Source of the DNA: Ascoidea rubescens DSM 1968
Taxonomy: Eukaryota; Ascomycota; Saccharomycetes; Ascoideales; Ascoideaceae
Assembly: GCF_001661345.1 (NCBI RefSeq)
Contig: NW_017962929.1
Coordinates: forward strand, 1 to 64,000
Reading direction: 5' to 3'
Length of the DNA: 64,000 nucleotides
A model generated the notes under the pieces. It ran no database searches. It was not told the origin of the DNA and was given only the letters and a program-made list of their open reading frames with translations. The position numbers and the translations under genes are program-made. Of the stretch, positions 52,301 through 61,456 are shown one piece after another; position 1 is the first letter of the stretch; each line of letters starts with the position of its first letter.

Positions 52301-52393
52301 TTAATGATTGCAGCCATTCTTGCAACAAGAGCAAACATTGCAGGATGATTGATTGCCAGAGCAGCATGGACAACAAGTGGAAGAACAACCCAT
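52301..52393 (-). CDS. Metallothionein-like Cys-rich peptide C
   Basis: 30 residues, ten Cys (positions 3, 7, 8, 10, 11, 18, 21, 23, 24, 28), beginning MGCSSTCCPCC and ending CCKNGCNH. The Cys spacing CCxCC-x6-CxxCxCC-x3-C is the same as in A, B and D, but the 13-residue leader of A and B is absent. The ATG is at 52393, since an open frame further upstream has no Cys and lies in the leader. Upstream (higher coordinates) are an 8-bp inverted repeat at 52488-52513 and a TATATTATTT box at about 52525, so it looks like an expressed gene. Likely role: binding copper or zinc in the cytosol. Confidence 0.78.
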   Translation of the reverse strand: MGCSSTCCPCCSGNQSSCNVCSCCKNGCNH

Positions 52394-54513
52394 TTTGATT
52401 TTAATAAAGTTGGAATTGAAGATTAGTAGGTAGACACAGAAGTTAGATTTGGAGGTTTTGTTTAAGTCACAGACGTTGATGATGAACAAATCTCGAGAAA
52501 ACTAGCGAGATTTGATCACCTTTTTATATTATTTGGTTGAGTCTATTCTTTTCAAAAAGATTTATTATTTTCCTATGTCTCCTTTGATAATAAATCTGTA
52601 CTGATACTTTGAGTTGTTTTTTTGATAAAGGTTCTCTATGGGTTTTTTTTCGCTGAAGAATAGGCTTTTTCACCTTTAATTTCTTTTCAATTCAATACAA
52701 AATAATTGCCTACAGTGCAACTTTGACGAATTAACCGATTTGTTTAATATTAATAGTTTGGGAGTACATTTTCTGACTTTTCAAGGAATTAACAACCTAA
52801 ATAATATCTAAATTGCTAACCAGAAGGAAATCTTAACAATTAAAAACGAAAAGTCTGTTCAATTTCAGCTTATTTTTTTAATGCAATTGATTGGAATAAA
52901 CTCAAAATAAACTCAAAATAAAATAATTTAATTTAATTTAAAAATTATTAACTCATCTTCATAAAGCTCCGAAATTTTATTCTTATATTATTATTTATAA
53001 TTTCAGATGGTTGATTCTGCTTCTTAACTCTTTCTTGCTTTGATTTTTTTTTATTCATTAACTTAATCACTAAATCATTCTCTAAATTATTCCCACAAAC
53101 TGAAAATTTTGAACCGAAAGGCATTTTTAATTGTTTTCTATTATAGTTCTGGATTTACCTCTGTTTCTATAATGTGTTTGAAGGAAGTTTTAACTGCGCT
53201 TTCGATTTTTTTTACTATTATTCAAAAATAATTGCTTTCTACAACACAGTTTATTCAAAAGCCACATTTTTCTTTGGTTTAATTCTCAGAAAAATATTTT
53301 TCAGAATTTTTCTATATGATGAAAATTGAAGATTATTCTTTGAAAATGGAAATTAAACTGAATTATCAATAAAATAAAACAGTCTGAGAGATTTTTATTT
53401 TCCTTTTGAATTTTTTGTTTAACTGACTTATATCCAAATAATTCTTTTTATTCTTTTTATTCTTTTTCGATAATAGTTGCTTAATGACCTTCAAACGGAA
53501 ATGTAATATAAACTATTTCATATTTTTGTTCTTGAATATAAGGAGTCAAATTTTAATTTTTTATGGTATTTTCAAGATGTTTCCCTTTTTCAAAGATCTT
53601 TGATGCTGTTAACTACTCAATTTATCAATTTTTTATTAAACAAAAATTTAAACATTACCGTTAAAACTGTTTATTATTTCTCAACTTGCCACCAAACAAA
53701 AATATCAGCTTAATCATTCCTTATAACTGCATCAATACAAAAAAATGTTTTATTATGCAATCAATAATCGATATACAAGAATATTTTACTATTTTGAAGT
53801 TTATCAAATTGTATTTTAACAAAAACTGAAAATTAAAATTGAAACTCAGTAGTCTTATTTTTATTTTGAAAGGTTTCATTGGTTGAAAATTTTTATTAGA
53901 GTTGATGGTTGATAGAAATACAAAGTTATTACAAAATTATTACAAAATTATCTATTGATTTTTTATTTTGTTTGTATTTTTATTTGTCAAAATAGATTTT
54001 TTAATAATTTTGACGTTTATTGATCTTATTTTATTGGCTAATATGATCAAATTTTTCATTTTGATGTTTTAAATGGATTTTCGCCAGTCTTATTGAAATG
54101 TCTAATGTTTGGTTTAGCATTAGAATTTTTTTTAACTTTTTATTAAAAACCTATGCTTTTTACAATGAATATCAATCAAATTTTCTAAGATAGCTTACGA
54201 AAAAAAGCAACAAGAAAAGTAAACAATTCGTGATTATCAGTTTAGTAAATTGAGTGTTTATTCAAGTAATAATTAAAAAAGAAAAACTAAAGACCAATTT
54301 AAGAGCAATTAAGATAAATAAAATAAATGAAATGAGAGAAAAATACAGCCATTTCAAGTGAGACAAAGAACTTTGATTGGCCTGAATAGTTGTATTTTTT
54401 TTAACAAATTTTATTTTAAAAGTTTATTGTTTCTGCAAAGGAAAAAAAAGGAGGAATAAAAGTGGAAATTAAAGATGTAAATCAATTTTTCCTTGATCTT
54501 AGATTTTTTTTCT
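52394..54513. other. AT-rich gene desert, part 2
   Basis: About 2.1 kb between metallothionein genes C and D. Promoter of C at the left. The remainder is A/T-tract DNA without credible ORFs or RNA genes. Confidence 0.5.
52488..52513. promoter_or_regulatory. Inverted repeat upstream of metallothionein C
   Basis: AAATCTCG (52488-52495) and CGAGATTT (52506-52513) are perfect reverse complements with a 10-base spacer, about 95 bases upstream of the ATG. This is the expected position for a dimeric activator site. Confidence 0.4.
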
Positions 54514-54612
54514 TTAATGAGTACATTTATTGCAGCCATCTTTGCAACAAGCACAAATATTGCAAGCAGCTTGATTGTTAGAGCAACAAGGGCAACAAGA
54601 AGTACAACCCAT
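54514..54612 (-). CDS. Metallothionein-like Cys-rich peptide D
   Basis: 32 residues, 11 Cys (positions 3, 6, 7, 9, 10, 17, 20, 22, 23, 27, 30), starting MGCTSCCPCC and ending CCKDGCNKCTH. It is the closest relative of C in its start and shares the extra C-terminal Cys with B. The gene is too short for usual gene finders. The ATG is at 54612 and the stop at 54514. The 5' leader is A/T-rich; the nearest other gene is NSP1, 1.3 kb to the right. Likely role as for C. Confidence 0.78.
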   Translation of the reverse strand: MGCTSCCPCCSNNQAACNICACCKDGCNKCTH

Positions 54613-55911
54613 TTTCAGAAATAAAATAGTTAATTTAAAATTGATGATATGGAAGAAATTAAATTGATATTGATGATAACAGTGATATTTAAACAGCAGT
54701 ATTGAATAATAAACGAAGGAATAAAAAACGGTGAGAAGTGGGCAATATTTATATGGTTTTTTTAATGATTTGAGTTATTTTTGCAATTTCTTTATCTATC
54801 CTTTTTTATACTGCTTGGTCTGTTTTGAATTAGATAAAAAGGAATTGGTTTAAGCTGATACATGACTGGAATCACTAATTTAATGAACAGAAAAAGAAAA
54901 AAAGATCTAAGATCAAGATATATTATGATCTCCTAATAAATTTAAATAAATTAATTTGTTTAATGAAGATTATTGGATGTTATTGATTGTAATTCCCTTG
55001 CAGAAGCTACCGGTTTAGGTTTACGAGCGTTGCCAACTCAACACTAATCGCTCAATAAGATAGTGGTAATACTTCTCCATTTTATAATCGTCATAATTAT
55101 TATTATCCCTCTATCGTCAAAATTGATTATTCTTCTAGTTTAATGCTGAGGAAAAGATTAATAACATAAGAGATTAGTTTAAATTTAGACTTTGTGGATT
55201 TGATATTATCAACCAATGGAAACTTCTGGGTGGGATAAGATTCCCTAATTCTGAAATTGTCTATGATATGATTATCAGACTATCTTTTTAACACAAGCAA
55301 ATTTGATATTATAATTAAAAGTTTTTTGCTGGAGGCCATCCATAAGATGATTTGAATTTAAAATGAATTCTCAGGGGGGAGGGGAAGGAACCTTTCTAGA
55401 GAACAGAAGTGGATTTCTGAAAGCTGTAATCATAGGAAATCAGCACCAAGGTCCTCTGAAGGCATGGGAAAGAAGTAAAGAGGCAACAGTGTTGTTACAG
55501 ATGTGGACTGAGCAGTTCTTTTGAAGGCTGTTGGTGGTGGAAAAAACAAAGCATTTGGAGGAAGAAAAGGGCGAGGGTGGGAGTATTTAAACAGTCTTCT
55601 CACAGCCCTGGCACCCTCAAGGTTATGGCTTGAGGTTATGGCTTTGTGGTGTGGTGGCCTTGTTGCTCGTGGTGTGGCTGCTGCTTCTGCTACTGCTTCT
55701 GCTGCGTGTGCTTCCAGACAGGAGCACTGGGTTTCTACAAACCTGTCCAACGTACAGATGATGGTCGTAATAGTAAATATATAGGTTTATAGGTATATAT
55801 ACCAAGACAAAAACAGGCATACTGAATCATGACAATCAAATACACAAAACAATAGGTCTTTTGATGCTCAGTGACTATTAGACCCCAGCCTGTTCATTTT
55901 CCTAATGATTA
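54613..55911. other. Spacer between metallothionein D and NSP1
   Basis: 1.3 kb. AT-rich to about 55360. A GC-rich island follows (about 55370-55740), with overlapping open frames on both strands that have low-complexity or frame-shadow composition (Ala-rich on one strand, Ser/Arg on the other). I find no convincing gene. Confidence 0.45.
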
Positions 55912-58185
55912 TTAGCTTAGTCCATTGATTTTTTTGTATGTGTCAATCTTGTCCCTCAATAATTCAGAGTTATTTTCTAACCACCTTAAACTATTCAAAT
56001 GATTATTCAATAGCTTGATAATAGATGATAGTTTATATCCATTATCGCTTCCATTATCCCTCTCGTTAGTTTGGCTTTTATGTACTTGCAGTAAATCAGA
56101 CTTATCATTGCCTGGTTTCTGTTCATCCTTATATATAGATTTGTTGAAAACATCACTTATATCGTTGATGTCATTGATTAACACTGTCAAGTCATTGCTC
56201 AATTCATCTAAGTGCTCATCTATCAAAATTGCATTATTATATGATTCCTCTCGTTTTCTGTCATTTGACAAGTTCACATTACTGTTATTATTATTGTTCC
56301 CCTTATTTCCGTTATTCAAAATCAAAATGTTCTCTTCACTATTCGAATAGATAGAATTGATTTTGTCCTCATAGTAATCAAGAAACTTTTCAATATCATC
56401 TTGTTGTTTTTCCAAATACATTAAATTGGAATTTATTTTATTTTGGCTTTGCTCTGCTTCCACAATGTCAGCAAACAATTCAGACAATTTTTTAGAATTC
56501 TCTGTTAAGACCTTATCCCAATTATTAACATCTGCAGAATAATTTTGGTAGAAATTTTGGCAAGATGAAAGTTTTGTAGCCCAAATTTTGATTAAATCTT
56601 GGATTGTTTGATTCTGTAGCGAAATAGGGTCTGGTGCAACAGAGATAGACTTTGTGCTAATGATTTCATTACCGTTGGTCTTCAATTCGTTGGACTTTTG
56701 TTCAGTCTTGTTTTCTGTCTGTGATAATGAGGTTTTATGATCCAGTTTAACTGATGAATTACTTTCAGGTGAAATTTTGGATCCACCACTGGTTGTCTTG
56801 GATGAGGAATCTTCCTTTTTGGAATCACCCAAATTGAATGTAAAACCACCTGAAGTTGTTTTATTTGCAGAAGAATCTTTATTGCCACCAAACAGAAATC
56901 CCCCAGTAGAAACAGTTGGCTTGGGATTGGAAGCATCCATTTTATTGGTAGAAACATTAGTTGAGCTGGGGTTTGTCGAGTCATCTTCTTTACCAAAACC
57001 AGAAAAATTGAAGCCACTTGAGATTGTTTTTTCAGCTTCCTGTTTCTTTGTATCTCCGGCTAAGCTTCCAAAATTTGTGCTGGAACTTTTCAAAGGTTGA
57101 AAGGAGAAAGGAGTTGTCTTTGGCTTGTCACTATCAGTATTTCCAGAATTATTAGCAGTTCCAGTCAAGTTAAAGGAAAGTGAAGGAGCACTTTTATCTA
57201 TTGTTTTAGCAGAATCATTGTTTGTATTTATATTTGTAGTATTTGCGTTGGAATTTGTGTTGGAATTTGTGTTGGCATTTCTAAAAGAAAAGGCAGTGGT
57301 AGGTTTGGGATTAGAACCAAAAAATGAAAATCCACTCGTTTTATTTGAATCTCCAATATTTTCCAGTGGTTTAGATGTAGAGGTTGTACCAAAAGAAAAG
57401 GCTGGGGAATCTGAATTTGCATTCAAAGATGGTGCATTGAACAATGATTGACCCTTAGAATTTTCAGAACTCTTTTCATTACTTGAAAATGAAAACCCAG
57501 TTTTTGCTGGTTGAGATGGATTAGTATTAGACCCAAAAGAAAAACCTCCACCAGAAGCGGTTTTATTTTCAAGGTTGTTTCCAGCTGTAGAAGCTTGAGA
57601 AAATAAGTTTACGCCAGTTTTATTTGTGCCTAGATTAAAGCCAGTATTTGAACCTGTTAGTGGATTAGTTGCGGTAGCGTTGGTGGAACCCGTATTAAAA
57701 GAAAAACCTCCAGGGGTTGAATTGAAGGAACTACCAGTGTTCGTTCCAAATGAAAATGTGTTTTTAGTGGACAAAGAATTGTTATTGATATTATTATTAT
57801 TGTTATTATTATTGTTACTATTATTATTAGTGCTGATGTTAGTGCCATTGTTGTTTGCACCAAAAGAGCCAAAATTAAAGGCGTTGGAAGTCTCGCCAGG
57901 CTTTTTGGCTGAAAGCGAGAACGCCCCTGAGTTGTCTCCAAATGAAGAAAACCCACCAGACAGCTTATTAACATTGCTTCCAAAATTGAATCCACCGCCT
58001 AATGAACCAGCTTTATTGTTGCTGCTGTCGCTGTTATTAGTCGCAGCATTGGTGTTGGTGTTGGTGTTGGTTCCAGATCCAAATGAAAACGCATTTGTGT
58101 TTGCAGTTCCCCCAAAAAGACCAGAAGATTGAGGCTTGTTACTGGAAGAGTCCTTCAATGTTCCAAAGGAAAAGTTATTGCTCAT
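55912..58185 (-). CDS. NSP1: FG nucleoporin Nsp1
   Basis: 757 residues from the ATG at 58185. The N-terminal part (about 1-500) is an FG-repeat region: FSFG, GFSFG, GLFG and KPAFSFG-like units separated by Asn/Ser/Thr/Lys-rich spacers, including a long Asn run (about 57780-57835). The C-terminal Nsp1 coiled-coil domain (about 525-757) starts with NQTIQDLIKIWATKLSS and continues through LMYLEKQQDDIEKFLDYYED, with an Asn-rich insertion at about 56265-56320. The FG part lines the nuclear pore and binds karyopherins. The coiled coil joins Nup49-Nup57 and the Nup82 complex. Length is close to S. cerevisiae Nsp1 (823). Confidence 0.93.
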   Translation of the reverse strand: MSNNFSFGTLKDSSSNKPQSSGLFGGTANTNAFSFGSGTNTNTNTNAATNNSDSSNNKAGSLGGGFNFGSNVNKLSGGFSSFGDNSGAFSLSAKKPGETSNAFNFGSFGANNNGTNISTNNNSNNNNNNNNNINNNSLSTKNTFSFGTNTGSSFNSTPGGFSFNTGSTNATATNPLTGSNTGFNLGTNKTGVNLFSQASTAGNNLENKTASGGGFSFGSNTNPSQPAKTGFSFSSNEKSSENSKGQSLFNAPSLNANSDSPAFSFGTTSTSKPLENIGDSNKTSGFSFFGSNPKPTTAFSFRNANTNSNTNSNANTTNINTNNDSAKTIDKSAPSLSFNLTGTANNSGNTDSDKPKTTPFSFQPLKSSSTNFGSLAGDTKKQEAEKTISSGFNFSGFGKEDDSTNPSSTNVSTNKMDASNPKPTVSTGGFLFGGNKDSSANKTTSGGFTFNLGDSKKEDSSSKTTSGGSKISPESNSSVKLDHKTSLSQTENKTEQKSNELKTNGNEIISTKSISVAPDPISLQNQTIQDLIKIWATKLSSCQNFYQNYSADVNNWDKVLTENSKKLSELFADIVEAEQSQNKINSNLMYLEKQQDDIEKFLDYYEDKINSIYSNSEENILILNNGNKGNNNNNSNVNLSNDRKREESYNNAILIDEHLDELSNDLTVLINDINDISDVFNKSIYKDEQKPGNDKSDLLQVHKSQTNERDNGSDNGYKLSSIIKLLNNHLNSLRWLENNSELLRDKIDTYKKINGLS

Positions 58186-58586
58186 TTCGATTAGTTGGCC
58201 CAGTAATTGAATTGTGGTCAATCGCTAGAGAGAAAGATGAATTGATAACATCAAAAATCTTTATACATTTATTTTTCATTATTTTTCTCAGCGAGATTGG
58301 CGAAATCCCGCCAGGGCGCGAAGCGGGATTCTGTCGACCACGCTCTGAGAAGAAAGAGAGGAAAGAGAAGAATGAAGATTATATATAGGAATGGGAACTT
58401 GCAGAAAAATATGTGCTCGGGCTCAAGAACGAGAAATATAAATGCTCACAGGCCTTTGCCAACACAAACAACAATAAACAAAAAGTAACAAAAAGTAACA
58501 AAAGGTAACATAAATAATCAAAAACCAAAAATATCTATCTTTAATCAATACTGTCAGCAGGGCGTATCACCATCTCATAATCTCAA
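58186..58586. promoter_or_regulatory. NSP1 promoter and ALO1 3' region
   Basis: 401 bases. It contains the 8-bp inverted repeat AATCCCGC (58304-58311) / GCGGGATT (58323-58330), spacer 11 bases, in a GC-rich patch. AACAAAAAGT repeats lie at about 58477-58500. No gene. Confidence 0.45.
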
Positions 58587-60641
58587 TTAGATTCTTACAT
58601 CAGATTCTTCGATAATGCCATTTCTGACCGCCCATTCGGTTCCACTTAAGAAAACACCATCAGGGTCCTGCTTCCTTCTTATTTGTTGATACATTTGTAG
58701 CTCTTCGCCAAACCATTCATTCATTTTACTTGCAAACCCGATCATTTCTCCATCTTTATACTGTTTGCTGTTTTTTATATTCTGTTCTTGTAAAGATTTA
58801 GGCAAATATGTTTCAGATCCAATGAAATTTTTAGCCCAATGAGGTTTACCACCTGCTGCATCCAATGTGTCCTCGAAAATCTTAAACCACTTACCAATTG
58901 GCACTGATGTTTTAAATGGTCGATACATTGTTACATTAATATACAATGTTAATTGAGAATTAGTAATATTGGTTTGATCGTCCTCATTAATCATTATTAT
59001 TGAGCTGGAATTTACATCTTTCTCTAGTTCTTTTTCCATGCCTTCAGTCTTGGTATCCAAGGAATTATAGTCCTCCTCATAATTTTCTCCTATGCTTTCA
59101 ACATTTTTCTCGCTAATAAATGAATACTCAGATCGATTATCATCAATACTTTGATTATCTTTAGTGTAACTAAATGATTCTTTTTCTTTTTCTTTTTCTT
59201 TTTCTTTTTCTTTTTCTTTTTCTTTTTCTTTTCCTCTGGCACTTTCAGTTGTTTTTTTTTCAAATCGTTGATTGTCACGATTAATAACTGAAATATCTTC
59301 ATTGGAACTATAATTCAACAATGGTTTGATGTAATTCAACTTTGGTGTATTATCTAATAAGGGCCTCAAATTATTTCCAGGAATTGCACCAACATCTAAA
59401 TATTTTCTTTTGCTTAACTCAATTGGATCTGGTAAATTATCACTAGTAACAACACCACTAAATGTTGTATTGGAACATCTTACTTCAATTGGAGCATGAA
59501 CAAAAAAATCATTCTTCAATTTTGCTTGTTCAATTGAATGATCCAATGATCTCAAAATTTCAACACCATTACTTAATGGTGCAGCCCACTCATTAACATA
59601 TTGACTAAAAAGACAATCTAACCAAAATCCATCTGTTGAAGTCTGAACAGCAACGTCCCCGCCATTTTTTTCTAAAAAGGTTTCAGTTTTACCATATTGT
59701 CTATTGAAAACAAAATTTTCAATAAATGGAGTAAGCTTGGGGTAAACGTGAACAGAAAACCACAACAAAGTCTCGTAAAACAATCTTCCAAATTTGGTTC
59801 CATACCACGATTTTCTTGGATTTGATAAAGGTTTATTTGATTTATTTCCTCTCCAAAGAATACATTTTTTGGAATAAGGAAACCACCAAATCCGAATGAA
59901 TTCAGAAGACAACCAAATTGAATCCCAATTTAATAATAACGTGTTGAAATTAATTACTTGTTGAGTGGATTTGATCTTAAATGCCGGTATAGTTCGAATA
60001 GTTACTTGAACAATAATCCCAATTTTCCCTAAACTTAATAAAGATGCTCGAAATAAGTCCTGGTTTTCAAGAGGAGAACATTTAATTAAATCACCTTTGC
60101 CATTAATTATTGTTAAATCTGTAATTTGTTGAGAAATTAATCCATGATATGGAGAGGCTCCATGAGTCCCAGTACTTATCACACCAGCAATACTTTGATC
60201 GGTAATTGATCCTAGATTTTGTAGTGCCAATCCTTTTTCAGCCAAAAAATGATTAATTTGATATAATCTTATACCCGACTCCACAGTGACATCGGTAAAT
60301 TTTTTAGAAGAATGAGGTGAAATGTTTAAAATACGATTAAATTTATCCAAATTAACCAACCAATTTTGGGAATTTGTCATTGTTAAATCGGATGGAGAAT
60401 GACCAGAACCAACAACCATTATGTTTTTTTTAAATGATCTAGCATTCTTAATCAAGCTAATAATTTCATCAAGAGTCTTTGGCTGAAAATAAATCTGTGG
60501 ATAGCAAATGAAAGTCCCTGCCCAAGTTCTATGAAATAATTTTGATACAGAAATATTCTGAATATTCTTTGGCAAGAGGTCAACTTCAAACTCCTCTTTT
60601 GAAGAGTCGTCTGATTTCTTAAGCCTATTGGGGGAAGACAT
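58587..60641 (-). CDS. ALO1: D-arabinono-1,4-lactone oxidase with an acidic/Lys-Glu insert
   Basis: 684 residues. The FAD-binding PCMH domain (about residues 40-215) carries MVVGSGHSPSDLTMTN, whose His is the covalent FAD site in this family, plus VTVESGIRLYQINHFLAEKG and GVISTGTHGASPYHGL. The ALO domain follows (IPAFKIKSTQQV, then WWFPYSKK and WAAPLSNGVEILRSLD). At about residues 440-570 there is a long insertion with a (KE)n tract and acidic Ser-rich stretches. The domain then resumes at LTLYINVTMYRPFK, continuing through GGKPHWAKNF to GVFLSGTEWAVRNGII. S. cerevisiae Alo1 has 526 residues. The enzyme makes D-erythroascorbate at the mitochondrial outer membrane. The insert is odd, but both halves keep the motifs. 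Confidence 0.9.
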   Translation of the reverse strand: MSSPNRLKKSDDSSKEEFEVDLLPKNIQNISVSKLFHRTWAGTFICYPQIYFQPKTLDEIISLIKNARSFKKNIMVVGSGHSPSDLTMTNSQNWLVNLDKFNRILNISPHSSKKFTDVTVESGIRLYQINHFLAEKGLALQNLGSITDQSIAGVISTGTHGASPYHGLISQQITDLTIINGKGDLIKCSPLENQDLFRASLLSLGKIGIIVQVTIRTIPAFKIKSTQQVINFNTLLLNWDSIWLSSEFIRIWWFPYSKKCILWRGNKSNKPLSNPRKSWYGTKFGRLFYETLLWFSVHVYPKLTPFIENFVFNRQYGKTETFLEKNGGDVAVQTSTDGFWLDCLFSQYVNEWAAPLSNGVEILRSLDHSIEQAKLKNDFFVHAPIEVRCSNTTFSGVVTSDNLPDPIELSKRKYLDVGAIPGNNLRPLLDNTPKLNYIKPLLNYSSNEDISVINRDNQRFEKKTTESARGKEKEKEKEKEKEKEKEKESFSYTKDNQSIDDNRSEYSFISEKNVESIGENYEEDYNSLDTKTEGMEKELEKDVNSSSIIMINEDDQTNITNSQLTLYINVTMYRPFKTSVPIGKWFKIFEDTLDAAGGKPHWAKNFIGSETYLPKSLQEQNIKNSKQYKDGEMIGFASKMNEWFGEELQMYQQIRRKQDPDGVFLSGTEWAVRNGIIEESDVRI
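59178..59235. repeat. TTTTTC hexamer tract inside ALO1
   Basis: About nine TTTTTC units, coding for alternating Lys-Glu on the minus strand. A length-variable site. Confidence 0.9.
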
Positions 60642-61456
60642 GAAGTGTATGTTGAATGTTTGATATTAATAAAAAAAAATACTCTATAACTGAAAACTAT
60701 TAGCCACTTTTATCAAATTTTGAATCAAATAGTGACGATAAAAGATAAAAGAAAAAAAAGCTACCAGCTTTGGAATCTAAGGCAATTCAAAATAAAAAAA
60801 GTACCCTATTGTAATCGATACAGCTTCAAAATAAATAATGCTTTCAAACGTTCTCTTTTTCTATCGAATAAACGAAATTGAAAGAAACAGTTAAAAAAAT
60901 AACATCAGATCTGGTTAGTAATCTTAAAGTTAATAACATTATATCATTGGATTCAAAAGCAGATCTTCAATTCGCGTCCACGTGATGTGTTTTACTACAT
61001 GCACATGTATGCACATGTTGTGGCAGAGCCCACGCTGACGGTACTACCCAGTTGTGTGATTTCTCTCAACACCAATTTCAACAGAACTTCTTTGATGAAC
61101 AAAACAGCATTTTTCATAGCTAGAAAGGTTGGCTTTATTCATTTTGAAAGAGTATTTGCAACTTGTTGGCTCCATTTTCATTTCTTTTTAGGCCTTTATC
61201 ATTTGCTTTGCGTTTAGTTTTATTTCCTTTCCAAAAATCCCGTTTAGCGAATTTTTCATCAAATTTCTATGGGGAAATTTTGAGTATTAAATATTTTTTT
61301 CGCTTTCTTGGTCAATCTTTAAATATTCCTTTTCAGATTAAATTTTTTCAAATCAAAAAACTCATTTTCTATTGAACTTTATAGAAATTCAGTTATTTTC
61401 ATTAAAACCTTTTTTCAAGAGTGCTAAATCTCATACTGTTTGTTTTTTTATTAAGA
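60642..61456. promoter_or_regulatory. Divergent region ALO1 / SKWA-motif gene
   Basis: 815 bases between start codons. It contains CACGTG at 60979-60984, followed by two GCACATGT-type boxes (about 60995-61020). The half near the right-hand gene is T-rich. Open frames at 60987-61217 and 61163-61375 look accidental. Confidence 0.5.

Noticed and set aside
55430-55820. Overlapping small frames (Ala-rich and Ser/Arg-rich) in the GC-rich island
   Set aside because: Open on both strands at once, with low complexity and no homology. The GC content explains the lack of stops.
59090-59302. Lys-run frame inside ALO1
   Set aside because: Frame shadow of the TTTTTC tract.
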